NCBI GenBank assembly: GCA_002435325.1 | Contig: DJMJ01000014.1 | Coordinates: 71,875-114,183 of the forward strand | Source of the DNA: Nitrospira sp. UBA6493 | Lineage (GTDB): Bacteria; Nitrospirota; Nitrospiria; Nitrospirales; Nitrospiraceae | Length of the DNA: 42,309 bases | Direction of reading: 5' to 3' | Shown: one piece after another, positions 25,475 to 33,953 of the stretch | How positions within the stretch are numbered: the first letter of the stretch is position 1 | Layout of the letters: every line of letters starts with the position of its first letter | The notes under the pieces: model-generated | The model's database searches: none | What the model was told of the DNA's origin: nothing | The model's input: the letters and a program-made list of their open reading frames with translations, nothing else | Position numbers and translations under genes: made by a program

Positions 25475-25515
25475 AACGGGGCGGACCACCTAACGTGATC
25501 CGCCCCGTTTGTTTT
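25475..25515. terminator. Rho-independent terminator between convergent ilvD and the DegT aminotransferase
   Basis: AACGGGGCGGA (25475-25485) and TCCGCCCCGTT (25499-25509) form a perfect 11-base-pair GC-rich stem with a 13-base loop, followed by TGTTTT. It ends the ilvD transcript. The symmetric stem may also act on the opposing gene, but that strand lacks a clear T-run. Confidence 0.85.
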
Positions 25516-25529
25516 ACGCGCGGCGCTTC

Positions 25530-26645
25530 TTAGCGAGTATAGAACCCCGCCATCATCTCGACGACGTAGGCGAGCTGAGCCTCTGTGAGTTCGGCAAAGA
25601 TCGGGAGCGAAAGCACCTCTTCCGCCGCCCGTTCAGATTCGGGGAACGCCCCTGTTCGATGGCCAATATCCTGATAGCACTGCTGGAGATGCATGGGCAG
25701 GGGATAATAAATCTCCGTCCCCACCCCTTTGTCTTTGAGGTAGGCGCGAAGCTCGTCTCGTTTCGAGACTCGAACGGTATATTGGTTATAGACATGAAAA
25801 TTCCCCGGCCTGGTCACCGGCAAGGTCACTCGATCGAGCAACCCGGCATCCTTGAATAATTGCTCATACCGCGCCGCGTTGCGCCGGCGGCCTTCGGCCC
25901 ATTGATCGAGATATTTCAACTTAATATGGAGCACCACCGCCTGGAGCGCGTCCAATCGGCTATTGATCCCAATCGCCTCGTGCAGATAGCGCACCCGGCT
26001 CCCATGCACCCGCAACATGGAGAGAGAATCCGCAAGCGTTTGTTCGTTGGTCGTGATCATCCCGCCATCGCCAAATCCCCCCAGATTCTTCGAGGGGAAA
26101 AAGCTAAAACAGGCAGTCTCTCCCAGCACTCCCGCCCGCTTGCCCCCCTGCCCGGCCCCGATTGCCTGACAGGCATCTTCAATCACCGGGATCTTGTGCG
26201 CATGGGCTATACGATTGATCGCCTCCATATCGGCGCACTGGCCGAAGAGATGCACCGGAATGATCGCCTTTGTCCTCGGGGTGATCGCCCGTTCAAGCTG
26301 CGCAGGGTCAAGATTGAAGGTATCGCGCTGGATATCGATGAAGACCGGCTTCGCCCCAAGCCTGGAAATAGCACCAGCCGTGGCGAAGAAGGTAAACGGC
26401 ACGGTGATGACCTCATCCCCATGGCCCACTCCCATTGCCATGAGAGAGAGCAAGAGGGCATCGCTGCCCGAGGCGCAACTGATGGCATAGCGGGCGCCGG
26501 TGTACTTAGCCACAGCCTCCTCGAATGCCACGACACGAGGACCGAGGATGAAACCCTGTTCATCACACACGGTTTGCACCGCCGCCATGATTTCAGCGCG
26601 AAGCGGTTGGAACTGGGCTTTGAGATCAAGCAGAGGGATATTCAT
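25530..26645 (-). CDS. DegT/DnrJ/EryC1/StrS-family PLP aminotransferase (sugar aminotransferase)
   Basis: The 371-residue fold type I PLP enzyme has the family pattern IPLLDLKAQ, GFILGPRVVAFEEAVAKYTG, CASGSDALLLSLMA, VPFTFFATAGAI and IPVHLFGQCADM. The PLP lysine lies in FFPSKNLGGFGDGG. Such enzymes aminate nucleotide-linked keto-sugars for O-antigen, pilin or S-layer glycans; WbpE- and ArnB-like members are closest in style. It lies 122 bases downstream of the pilGHI-like genes on the same strand, but no other sugar genes are nearby, so a link to pilin glycosylation is only speculation. The start is ATG 26645 at MNIPLLDLKAQ, the usual N-terminus of the family. Confidence 0.9.
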   Translation of the reverse strand: MNIPLLDLKAQFQPLRAEIMAAVQTVCDEQGFILGPRVVAFEEAVAKYTGARYAISCASGSDALLLSLMAMGVGHGDEVITVPFTFFATAGAISRLGAKPVFIDIQRDTFNLDPAQLERAITPRTKAIIPVHLFGQCADMEAINRIAHAHKIPVIEDACQAIGAGQGGKRAGVLGETACFSFFPSKNLGGFGDGGMITTNEQTLADSLSMLRVHGSRVRYLHEAIGINSRLDALQAVVLHIKLKYLDQWAEGRRRNAARYEQLFKDAGLLDRVTLPVTRPGNFHVYNQYTVRVSKRDELRAYLKDKGVGTEIYYPLPMHLQQCYQDIGHRTGAFPESERAAEEVLSLPIFAELTEAQLAYVVEMMAGFYTR

Positions 26646-26767
26646 ACGATTCGACTCGTGGTTGGAAGATACAACATGGCCTCTTTCTTAAGAACACCGA
26701 TGCCCCATCAATACCCTGGACGCTGGGTCTTTGCAAGTAGAGAAATGAGGCGAGCACTCAAGAAAAC

Positions 26768-27529
26768 TCAGCGGAAGTCTCGTCGCTGAAAGATGATGCT
26801 GGCGGAGACTAAGAGAAACGTCACATAAATGAGCCCGTACGCCACAATCAACAGGAGATCGGATCCTGACACCTCCAGATGATGAATCACATGCCCCTTT
26901 AGATTGAATCGTTCCAAATTAGGCAACACATAATAGAGGCCGTTCAGCAACATTTGCCCTCCTTCGCCCATTTTGGCGCCGAAGGTCTTGAGATCGGCCG
27001 TCAGATGCCCGATGACATAGGCGGCCAGCGTGAAGATGGCGCTGAGCGTCGCGCTCGTAAACGTTGAGCAGAGCAGCGCAACCGCCGTAATCACCATAAA
27101 CTCAATAAAGATGAGGCCCAGGGCCTTGAATAACATGCCGTCGATCGGCACCTCTTGCGCAACGAGCACCAGGAGCAAACCGCCGGCCATGATGAGGGTG
27201 TTCACGAATAACGTAATCGTCAACCCCAGATACTTCCCCACCAAAAATTGGTACCGGGCCACGGGCTTGGAGACGATGGTGTAAATCGTTTTCTTCTCAA
27301 TCTCCTTATTGACCAGCCCGATGCCGACAAAGATTGCGATCAAGACACCGAAAATATTGATACTCCCAAGCCCGACATCCAGCAACAAGCGATGGAACTC
27401 GCCCAGCGTCAGCCGCATGAGCAACAAGGAACTGCCGATCATCAAGAGGGCGAACACCAAGAGATTGTAGAGCAGCTTGTCCCGTAAATTTTCACGGAAG
27501 GTATTCAACGCAATCGACAGCACTTTCAT
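26768..27529 (-). CDS. pilI: ABC transporter permease (PilI-like)
   Basis: The 253-residue protein has about six hydrophobic segments of ABC-2 type. It begins MKVLSIALNTFRENLRDKL, then a membrane helix, IVSKPVARYQFLVGKYLG on the cytoplasmic loop, and ends with RRDFR. Its start overlaps the ATPase stop by four bases. In Myxococcus xanthus, pilG-pilH-pilI lies by pilA, with PilH an ABC ATPase and PilI its membrane partner; all are needed for pilus assembly. The same order here (pilA, TPR protein, ATPase, permease) supports the assignment, though ABC-2 permeases are generic and the symbol rests on context. Confidence 0.75.
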   Translation of the reverse strand: MKVLSIALNTFRENLRDKLLYNLLVFALLMIGSSLLLMRLTLGEFHRLLLDVGLGSINIFGVLIAIFVGIGLVNKEIEKKTIYTIVSKPVARYQFLVGKYLGLTITLFVNTLIMAGGLLLVLVAQEVPIDGMLFKALGLIFIEFMVITAVALLCSTFTSATLSAIFTLAAYVIGHLTADLKTFGAKMGEGGQMLLNGLYYVLPNLERFNLKGHVIHHLEVSGSDLLLIVAYGLIYVTFLLVSASIIFQRRDFR

Positions 27530-28488
27530 ACATGAACCTCCGCCGCCGGCTGTCCGCCTCGCACTTCACGGATAAAGAGATCTTCGAGCGAGGCCTTGTG
27601 AGGCGTCAATGAGACCAGCTTGGCTTTCGCCGCGCGAATCACGTCGAGGGCCTCATCCACAGACTGTTGACTGGCCAGCACTACCATGACTCGCTCCCCC
27701 TGAAGCACGACTTTACTAGCCAGCAGCCGAAGTTGCGCCAACCCTTCTGGCGAGAGGCGATCAACGACCATCTCCACCTCATGAGTCGCACCACGCTCAA
27801 TCAAGTCCGACACCTGCCCGCAGGCGACTAATTTCCCCTTCATGATCATCGCCACGCGATCACACAGCAGCTCGGCATCGTGCAAGATATGCGAACTAAA
27901 CATCACCGTTTTCCCAGACTCTTTGAGGCGGAAGATGAGATCGCGAACTTCTTTCCGGCCAACCGGATCGAGCCCCGACATGGGCTCATCCAGCACCACT
28001 AACTCAGGATCGTTGATCAGCGCCTGGGCAATCCCCACCCGCTGCAACATGCCCTTGGAAAACTTTCTGAGTTGCAGGTCTCGCGCATGCGTCATGCCAA
28101 CTAACTCAAGCAGCTCATCCACGCGTGTATCGAGCGATGCTCCCCAGAGGCCGAACAGATGGCCATAGAAGTTGAGAAACTCGTGGCTGGTGAGATAGTC
28201 GTAGAAATACGGGGACTCCGGCAGAAATCCGAGCTTGGCCTTGGACGCGGGATCACCGATCGGATGGCCCAAAATCGAAGCCCGTCCGCTCGTAGGATAG
28301 ATGAGGCCCATCAACATCTTGATCGTCGTGGTCTTCCCTGCCCCATTGGGGCCGAGAAAGCCGAACACTTCACCCTGGCGCACGCTCAAAGAGAGTTGAT
28401 CGACGGCGGTTACCCGCTTTCCCCAAAACCCGACGCGAAACACTTTGGAGAGTTGATCGATCTGAACCACGACATCTGAACTAGGCAT
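27526..28488 (-). CDS. pilH: ABC transporter ATP-binding protein (PilH-like)
   Basis: The 320-residue cytoplasmic ATPase has Walker A GPNGAGKTTT, the Q-loop region, a signature LRKFSKGMLQRVG (a variant of LSGGQ), Walker B LVVLDEPMSGLDP, and a His switch MFSSHI. A C-terminal domain of about 90 residues is typical of the ABC-2 class. It pairs with the permease by a four-base overlap and starts next to the end of the pilG-like gene. ATG 28488 is used; the GTG just before it (28491) is possible. Role inferred from neighbours: energising a step in type IV pilus assembly. A general drug or lipid exporter ATPase is the alternative. Confidence 0.78.
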   Translation of the reverse strand: MPSSDVVVQIDQLSKVFRVGFWGKRVTAVDQLSLSVRQGEVFGFLGPNGAGKTTTIKMLMGLIYPTSGRASILGHPIGDPASKAKLGFLPESPYFYDYLTSHEFLNFYGHLFGLWGASLDTRVDELLELVGMTHARDLQLRKFSKGMLQRVGIAQALINDPELVVLDEPMSGLDPVGRKEVRDLIFRLKESGKTVMFSSHILHDAELLCDRVAMIMKGKLVACGQVSDLIERGATHEVEMVVDRLSPEGLAQLRLLASKVVLQGERVMVVLASQQSVDEALDVIRAAKAKLVSLTPHKASLEDLFIREVRGGQPAAEVHV

Positions 28489-28494
28489 CACCGC

Positions 28495-29463
28495 TCACTC
28501 CCATGTCCGAGGGAACACATAGGCAGGCTCTATTTTCGGAAGAAGTGCAACCGAAGCCTGTTTGCGCTTGTAGAATGTGCGCAACCGTTCGGAGTGAGTT
28601 GAACTGGAAACTGAACCGGTCATGGCATCCAACCGATATTCCCCGCCAAATGGCTCCAACGGAAGACCGGACAACACCCCTTCTGCCACTAACGCCTGAA
28701 GGGTCGCTGGCAAAGATCGATGTGCGGTCTGATAGGCAGTCACGGCGCGCTCCAGCATGTGAATGTCTCGCTCGATCATAACTTCTTTCATCCGATTCAC
28801 AAAGAACTCTCGCATCTCCGGATCCTGCGTCTCCCGCAACCGAGCATCCAGAAACGCCAAGGCGGTCTCAGGATTCCCCGCTTCCGCAGCCATACGTGTT
28901 GCAAGTCCAGGAAGGTAAGCCGGATGATCAGGTAAGCTGGCTGCTCTCATAATGTATTTCGCACCCTTCTCGGGATCACCTAGGAGAAAATAATGGTTAT
29001 AGCCAAGCAGAAACGGAATATTCCAGATCGTGGGATTCGCCTCTGTCCCCTTTTCAAGCAGCCTATTCGCCAAATCCGGACGGTTGGCAAGATCGCCCAG
29101 GATCACACCTCCGGCATAATAGGCATAGGCATACTGAGGATCGAGCGTGGTAAGGACATCTAACGTGTGATACATCCACTCATATTCGTCCGCGCTGTTT
29201 CGCTTATTCCCGATCACCTGCAGTAGCTTTAGCCATAGGATATCGGCACCCAGATGGTGATACCCAAGTAACGCAGGCCTCAAATATTCGCCTTTTGGCA
29301 ACTGCCCAAGACCTTCTATCTGCACGGCTGTCCGGTCTTGCTGTCGATCAAGTTCGCCTTGAAACCAGCCAAGACTAACCAGCAACAGCCCCCCACCCAG
29401 GTAGGCTAGAAACTGATTTACGGTTGATGCGATGCGATGATGTGAAGCTAGTGAAACTTCCAT
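28495..29463 (-). CDS. pilG: Membrane-anchored TPR protein with pseudopilin-like C-terminus (PilG-like)
   Basis: The 322-residue protein has one membrane helix (about 17-35, FLAYLGGGLLLVSLGWF) followed by TPR-like helices (YAYAYYAGGVILGDLANRPD and others). A C-terminal piece (LPATLQALVAEGVLSGLPLE then PFGGEYRLDAMTGSV) resembles the soluble end of GspG/pseudopilin proteins. The order after pilA fits PilG of the Myxococcus pilGHI module, but I do not recall enough of PilG to match it residue by residue, so the symbol is context-based. It starts at ATG 29463, downstream of the hairpin after pilA, and ends just before the ATPase start. Confidence 0.65.
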   Translation of the reverse strand: MEVSLASHHRIASTVNQFLAYLGGGLLLVSLGWFQGELDRQQDRTAVQIEGLGQLPKGEYLRPALLGYHHLGADILWLKLLQVIGNKRNSADEYEWMYHTLDVLTTLDPQYAYAYYAGGVILGDLANRPDLANRLLEKGTEANPTIWNIPFLLGYNHYFLLGDPEKGAKYIMRAASLPDHPAYLPGLATRMAAEAGNPETALAFLDARLRETQDPEMREFFVNRMKEVMIERDIHMLERAVTAYQTAHRSLPATLQALVAEGVLSGLPLEPFGGEYRLDAMTGSVSSSTHSERLRTFYKRKQASVALLPKIEPAYVFPRTWE

Positions 29464-29493
29464 GAAAACACCGGCAGGATGAAAAATGGAGGA

Positions 29494-29522
29494 TCCCGAC
29501 AGTCACTCAATGACTGTCGGGA
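29494..29522 (-). terminator. Hairpin between pilA and pilG (terminator or attenuator)
   Basis: TCCCGACAGTCA (29494-29505) and TGACTGTCGGGA (29511-29522) form a perfect 12-base-pair stem with a five-base loop. On the minus strand it is followed a few bases later by CCATTTTTC. It could end most pilA transcripts while letting some continue into pilGHI, giving much pilin and little assembly factor. Confidence 0.75.
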
Positions 29523-29546
29523 CCCATTCCTATTCAAATAACTGGA

Positions 29547-30164
29547 TTAGAATACCCCTACTTTACAATCTGCGGCACCGTTGTCCTGACTCGCACCCCA
29601 GATAGAAATGGTTCCATCTCCATCCAAGTTCGACTGTGCGACGGCCGAAAAACCAATGTCCGTAGCCGCCCCACCGGTACCACCAGTAAGCGCCGCATTA
29701 CCCGTCATACCGGCCCCAGCACATGCCAGAACTGGCCTGGTAGCTCCAGTGGCAACCGGCATAGTTGTGTACTGATACATCACACTTCCGGTAGCCACAA
29801 ACCCAATGTCTGTAAAAGCAGCGGTGGCAGGCACATTATACGTCGAAACACAATAGGTTGTTGTGCCGCTGGCCACAGGCGTTGTAGCAGTTGACCAAGG
29901 AGTAGGAGAGTTTTTCGCGGTGGTCGTGGGAGTATTCGTCGTCGGCCAAATAGGCACTGCCACATAGCATCCTCGTTCAGCCTGGAAAGAGACCAGAGAA
30001 GTACGAATTGCCTGGAGGTTTGTCTTCGCTTCAGCCTGACGCGACTTCAGCTGGTAGGTTAGGAAGTTCGGAATGGCGATGGCCGCCAAAATACCGATGA
30101 TCGCCACGACGATCATCAACTCGATGAGAGTAAAACCCTCTTGTTTGCGGAATGACTTTAACAT
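29547..30164 (-). CDS. pilA: Type IV major pilin
   Basis: The 205-residue prepilin has a short positive leader (MLKSFRKQEG) cleaved before FTLIELMIVVAIIGILAAIA, with Glu at mature position 5 as in type IVa pilins. The N-terminal helix continues to QAEAKTNLQAIRTSLVSFQA. The globular part is Thr/Ala/Gly-rich (PTTTAKNSPTPW, GGTGGAATD) with four cysteines, allowing disulfides. It is longer than the roughly 150-residue pilins of many type IVa systems. AGGAGG precedes the ATG. A candidate sigma-54 element lies about 100 bases upstream and a hairpin follows the stop. The pilT start at the right edge shows more of the pilus machine is encoded nearby. Confidence 0.94.
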   Translation of the reverse strand: MLKSFRKQEGFTLIELMIVVAIIGILAAIAIPNFLTYQLKSRQAEAKTNLQAIRTSLVSFQAERGCYVAVPIWPTTNTPTTTAKNSPTPWSTATTPVASGTTTYCVSTYNVPATAAFTDIGFVATGSVMYQYTTMPVATGATRPVLACAGAGMTGNAALTGGTGGAATDIGFSAVAQSNLDGDGTISIWGASQDNGAADCKVGVF

Positions 30165-30262
30165 TGCACTGCCTCCTGGTTGATGGTGACTGACTGGCCC
30201 AACTTGTTAGAGACTTGCTGTAATCATTTGCGGCGCCTCTACTGCCGCCTACATGTTCCATA

Positions 30263-30277
30263 GCAGGTTTGGTGCCA
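30263..30277 (-). promoter_or_regulatory. Candidate sigma-54 promoter of pilA
   Basis: On the minus strand the element is TGGCAC, five bases, then CTGC, differing from consensus TGGCAC-N5-TTGC at one position. It starts transcription near 30253, about 90 bases before the pilA start. Sigma-54 with the activator PilR drives pilA in several bacteria, which makes this site likely. Confidence 0.7.
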
Positions 30278-30392
30278 ATCAGCAGCCAAATCGACTCTAC
30301 CACCAGCCTGAGTAAATTCAACTATTTACAAATAACCTCACATGCAACATCTTCGTCTCCACGGCTTGGCCTTTCCAGTTTCCGCTCAAAGA

Positions 30393-30407
30393 TGCCAAGA
30401 ATTGGCA
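30393..30407. promoter_or_regulatory. Perfect palindrome upstream of pilA, possible activator site
   Basis: TGCCAAGAATTGGCA is a perfect six-base inverted repeat with a three-base spacer. It lies about 145 bases upstream of the predicted sigma-54 start, within the usual range of an enhancer-type activator site. The activator is unknown. Confidence 0.4.
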
Positions 30408-30560
30408 CCTTTTCTTCCCTAGCGCCAAATCTGTGCACCTCCTGCCTACTCCTCATACGATGGCCCAGAGTGATGGATATAATCTGATCTCAACGAACAG
30501 CAATGGATCATGCCGCACGTATCTATTTGAATCTCTTCTTTAAATACACGTGATTGAATC

Positions 30561-30592
30561 GAGCGAGGTGGCACCTTTCGCCCAACTCGCTC
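30561..30592 (-). terminator. Weak hairpin downstream of the TPR lipoprotein gene
   Basis: GAGCGAG (30561-30567) pairs with CTCGCTC (30586-30592), and a near-palindrome AGGTGGCACCT begins within the left arm. It lies about 70 bases after the lipoprotein stop. It lacks a T-run, so termination is uncertain. The rest of the 500-base gap to pilA holds only the promoter elements listed. Confidence 0.3.
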
Positions 30593-30663
30593 ATACCTCG
30601 ACGGGGAAACCATCTGGCGGTGATGATTGGGAAACCGGACTAAAGACGTCTGTGCAAGGAAAG

Positions 30664-32502
30664 TTACGGTGTCTGTATCTTGTCTGATACGCGGCGCTTG
30701 GCCTGCTGAATGCGGTCTTCCTGCGCAGGGTCACCAAACTCTTGTTCGCGAAAGCGTTGGAGTAGTTTTTCGTTGGAAGGATCCAGCTCCAGCGAATGGA
30801 GCCAAGCTTCTCTGGCCTCTGCCAGCTTCTGCTGTTTCACATATATTTCACCCAGATGTTCATAGATGACCGGATCGTCGCCGACGAGTGCTACAGCTCG
30901 CTTAATTTCCGTTAGGGCCTCCGCCAGCAAGCCCGACTTGAAATACGCCCAACCCAAACTATCGACGTAATACCCATTCTCCGGCTTGAGCGCTACCGCC
31001 TGCTTGGTAAGTGACACCGCCTGTTCGATCTTGATTCCGCGATCGGCATAACTGTAGCCCAGATAGTTCATGGCATCGGCATGATGCGGATCCAAGGCCA
31101 GCGCCGCCTCCATGGTCCTCACCACATCGTCGAACCGGTTCAGCTTGTCATAGGCAGTGCCGAGGTTAAAGTGCAGGTCGGCATGTTTTGGATTATGCTT
31201 CAACCCCTCTTCAAAGGTCTGTACCGACTTTTCAAACTGCTCCGCCTGGAGATAGGCCAGCCCCAGCACAATAAAGGGCTCAGGTTGCTTAGGATTGAGC
31301 CTGATGGCCTCGCTCAGATGGGCAATTGCCTCATCATAGTGCTTCAGCCGATAGTGCAGCACGCCAAGATGGATATGACTCTCCACATAGGTCGCATCGA
31401 GTTGCAAGTTAAACTGATAGGCCTCAATCGCCTTGGGTAGCTCCTTGGACTCCTCATAGAGATAGCCCAGGTAATCACGAACTTTCAGCTCGGCCGGACG
31501 AGCCTTGAGTATCGCTTGTAATTGTTCGATGGCTTTGGGGAACTCCTTTTGCTCTCCATAAATCAACGCCATTCTCAGCTGTGTATCGAGATCGCCGGGA
31601 TCCTCTGCGCGCATTTTCTCCAGCTCAGCCAATCCACCGGCATAGTCTTTAGCCGCCACATAGAGCTGCACGAGCCGTTGCCGGATATCCTTATTGTTCG
31701 GCTTCACCCGTTCGAGATACCGCTTGAGAATGCCGATCGCGTTCTCTTTCTCCTGACGCGACTCGTAGAGAGCCGCTTCGGCTAGATAGGCTGGCTCAAA
31801 TAATGCGTTCACGGCGATAGCCCGTTCAAAACTGGCAATGGCTTGATCCGCCTGCCCCAATTCACCATAAATCCGCCCGAGATAATAATGCCCATTGGGT
31901 GATTCCGGGGACACATTCAGCCCCTGTTTCATGATCTGCTCGGCTTCAGCGATCCGCTTTTGATTGACCAGAATAATGCCCTTATGAAAATAGGCCTCGC
32001 CCTTATTGGGATCGCGTTCGATGGCAAGATCTAAGAAATGCAGCGCTCGATCGGCCTTCCCGCCGCTGGCCAAAATGCTGGCCATCTGAATGAGCATGGA
32101 CGAATCCTGGCCAAGCCCCTCCCCCACTTCTTCGGCATACCGCACGGCGTTGGGCACATCGCCCAATCCGAAATAAATGCCCGCCAAACGAGCCTTGACG
32201 GAACGGGAGCCAGGATCGGACTTCAGTACCGCACGATATTCCTGAATAGCTTTTTCCGTGTCCTGCGCCAGCTCCGCCTGATACCCCAGCATAAAATGAT
32301 ACGCCGCCGCAGCATCGGGGACTGGAGCGGATTTCGGCTGGACGGCGGCTGCGCCCGCAGCCTGAGGCTCCTTCGGAGCAGGAGCTGCGGCACAAGCCAC
32401 AATGATGAAAGGAATGAACGCAAACACTAACCGGTTCTTGGGTCGTGTCCGCACCGGCCCGGAAGAGGCACCCACGATGAATGAAGTCTGTACTGTTGTC
32501 AC
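30664..32502 (-). CDS. Tetratricopeptide-repeat lipoprotein
   Basis: The 612-residue protein has a lipoprotein-type signal (RLVFAFIPFIIVAC, lipobox cysteine in IVAC). An Ala/Pro-rich linker is followed by about 14 consecutive TPR-like units up to the C-terminus (for example GKADRALHFLDLAIERDPNK and RFDDVVRTMEAALALDPHHA). Such proteins scaffold complexes at the outer membrane; no partner can be named. The GTG at 32502 gives a long positive region before the hydrophobic core; an inner GTG at 32454 (then RTRPKNRLVF) would give a more normal signal but has no ribosome site. It follows dnaB by 75 bases on the same strand. Its position upstream of pilA suggests, but does not prove, a pilus link. 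Confidence 0.85.
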   Translation of the reverse strand: MTTVQTSFIVGASSGPVRTRPKNRLVFAFIPFIIVACAAAPAPKEPQAAGAAAVQPKSAPVPDAAAAYHFMLGYQAELAQDTEKAIQEYRAVLKSDPGSRSVKARLAGIYFGLGDVPNAVRYAEEVGEGLGQDSSMLIQMASILASGGKADRALHFLDLAIERDPNKGEAYFHKGIILVNQKRIAEAEQIMKQGLNVSPESPNGHYYLGRIYGELGQADQAIASFERAIAVNALFEPAYLAEAALYESRQEKENAIGILKRYLERVKPNNKDIRQRLVQLYVAAKDYAGGLAELEKMRAEDPGDLDTQLRMALIYGEQKEFPKAIEQLQAILKARPAELKVRDYLGYLYEESKELPKAIEAYQFNLQLDATYVESHIHLGVLHYRLKHYDEAIAHLSEAIRLNPKQPEPFIVLGLAYLQAEQFEKSVQTFEEGLKHNPKHADLHFNLGTAYDKLNRFDDVVRTMEAALALDPHHADAMNYLGYSYADRGIKIEQAVSLTKQAVALKPENGYYVDSLGWAYFKSGLLAEALTEIKRAVALVGDDPVIYEHLGEIYVKQQKLAEAREAWLHSLELDPSNEKLLQRFREQEFGDPAQEDRIQQAKRRVSDKIQTP

Positions 32503-32577
32503 GGTACCTCGTACTAGAGGAAAGACTCGGAGTGCTCGTACTGATGAAAGAAGTATACCGAGCGGGGAAAAGACCCG

Positions 32578-33933
32578 TCAAACAACTTCGCGAGTATCGA
32601 GATTCTCGAATTTCGCATACTTGCTGTGGAAATGGAGATCGACCTTTCCGATCGGTCCGTTGCGGTGCTTGCTGACAATGATATCGGCGATACCTTTGCG
32701 CTCGGAATTCTGATCGTAGACTTCTTCGCGATAGATAAACATGACCACATCGGCGTCCTGCTCAATAGCGCCGCTTTCTCGAAGGTCGGCGAGCATGGGA
32801 ATCGGCGGCTTTCTCGCTTCGACCGCCCGGCTCAACTGGGAGAGGGCTACGACCGGCACGTTCAGCTCTTTCGCCAAGGCTTTCAGCGACCGGGAGATAT
32901 CGGAGATTTCCTGCTGCCGCGATTCCGAGTCGCTCCGGCCTTGCATTAGCTGGAGATAATCGACGATAAGAAGATCCAGCCCCTTTTCCGCTTTGAGACG
33001 GCGGGCCTTCCCGCGCATCTGCTGCACTGTAATGCCGCCGGTGTCGTCGATGTAGATCGGCGCCTGCTCCAATTTTCCAGCCGCCTCCGCAAGCCGCCAC
33101 CAATCTTCCTTGTGCAACTTGCCTGTACGCAAGCCGTGCGAATCGACGCGGGCCTCGGAGCTCAACATGCGCAAGACGATTTGCGGCTTGGACATTTCGA
33201 GGCTGAATATCCCCACGACAGATTTGGCATGGATCGCCGCATGGGTCGCAAACCCCAACGCCAGACTGGTCTTGCCCATGCTCGGACGGCCGGCGACGAC
33301 CACGAGATCGGACGGCTGCAGCCCCGCCGAGAGATCGTCGAGATCAATAAAACCGGTCGGGACACCCGTGACGTGCTCTTTGCGCTTTGAGAGCTGATCG
33401 ACAAGATCGAGACTCTCTTTGATAATTTCATTGATCGGGCTGAACGCGCGCTCAAGCTTGCCCTGCGCAATGCTGAAGACGGAGCGTTCGGCAAAATCGA
33501 GCAGGTCGTCGATGGAAGAGGTCCCCTCGTACCCTTTCGTCAATACTTCGGTCGAGGTATGAATGAGCTGGCGGGCCACGGACTTATCGCGCACGATCTT
33601 GCAGTGATAGCGGACGTTCGCCGCGCTGGGCACCGATTGCACGAGCTCGGCGAGATAGGAGGCGCCGCCGACCGATTCCAGCTCGGTCTTGGCCTTCAGC
33701 CGTTCCGTCAGCGTAATCTGGTCGATCACCTCGCCAATATCTGACAAATCGAGCATCGCCCGATACACTTTGCGATGCGCCGTGCGATAAAAATCCTCTT
33801 CCTGGAGCAGCTCCATCGCCTTCGGCATCGCCGCGTTGTCGAGCAAGATAGCGCCCAACACCGACTGTTCCGCCTCAAGGTTCTGCGGCGGCAGTTTCGG
33901 CTGAGACAGATCAACCGCCCCCATCGACTTCAT
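32578..33933 (-). CDS. dnaB: Replicative DNA helicase
   Basis: DnaB is the hexameric 5'-3' helicase of the replication fork. The 451-residue protein has the N-terminal collar (PPQNLEAEQSVLGAILLDN), a linker, and the RecA-like C-terminal domain. Walker A is GRPSMGKTSLA, Walker B LLIVDYLQLM, and SQLSRAVEARKPPIPMLADL carries later motifs, ending LRESGAIEQDADVV. No intein is present: the domain runs unbroken through the common insertion points. The start may be ATG 33933 or the ATG at 33924 (MGAVDLSQ). It follows hisZ by 20 bases in a run of biosynthetic genes. Confidence 0.97.
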   Translation of the reverse strand: MKSMGAVDLSQPKLPPQNLEAEQSVLGAILLDNAAMPKAMELLQEEDFYRTAHRKVYRAMLDLSDIGEVIDQITLTERLKAKTELESVGGASYLAELVQSVPSAANVRYHCKIVRDKSVARQLIHTSTEVLTKGYEGTSSIDDLLDFAERSVFSIAQGKLERAFSPINEIIKESLDLVDQLSKRKEHVTGVPTGFIDLDDLSAGLQPSDLVVVAGRPSMGKTSLALGFATHAAIHAKSVVGIFSLEMSKPQIVLRMLSSEARVDSHGLRTGKLHKEDWWRLAEAAGKLEQAPIYIDDTGGITVQQMRGKARRLKAEKGLDLLIVDYLQLMQGRSDSESRQQEISDISRSLKALAKELNVPVVALSQLSRAVEARKPPIPMLADLRESGAIEQDADVVMFIYREEVYDQNSERKGIADIIVSKHRNGPIGKVDLHFHSKYAKFENLDTREVV

Positions 33934-33953
33934 CCATTCCCCTTCGAGGTTTG

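Noticed and set aside
25860..26789. Plus-strand ORF of 309 codons opposite the DegT aminotransferase
   Set aside because: Shadow of the aminotransferase; no motif.
32578..33933. Possible intein in dnaB
   Set aside because: All helicase motifs are contiguous and length is normal.
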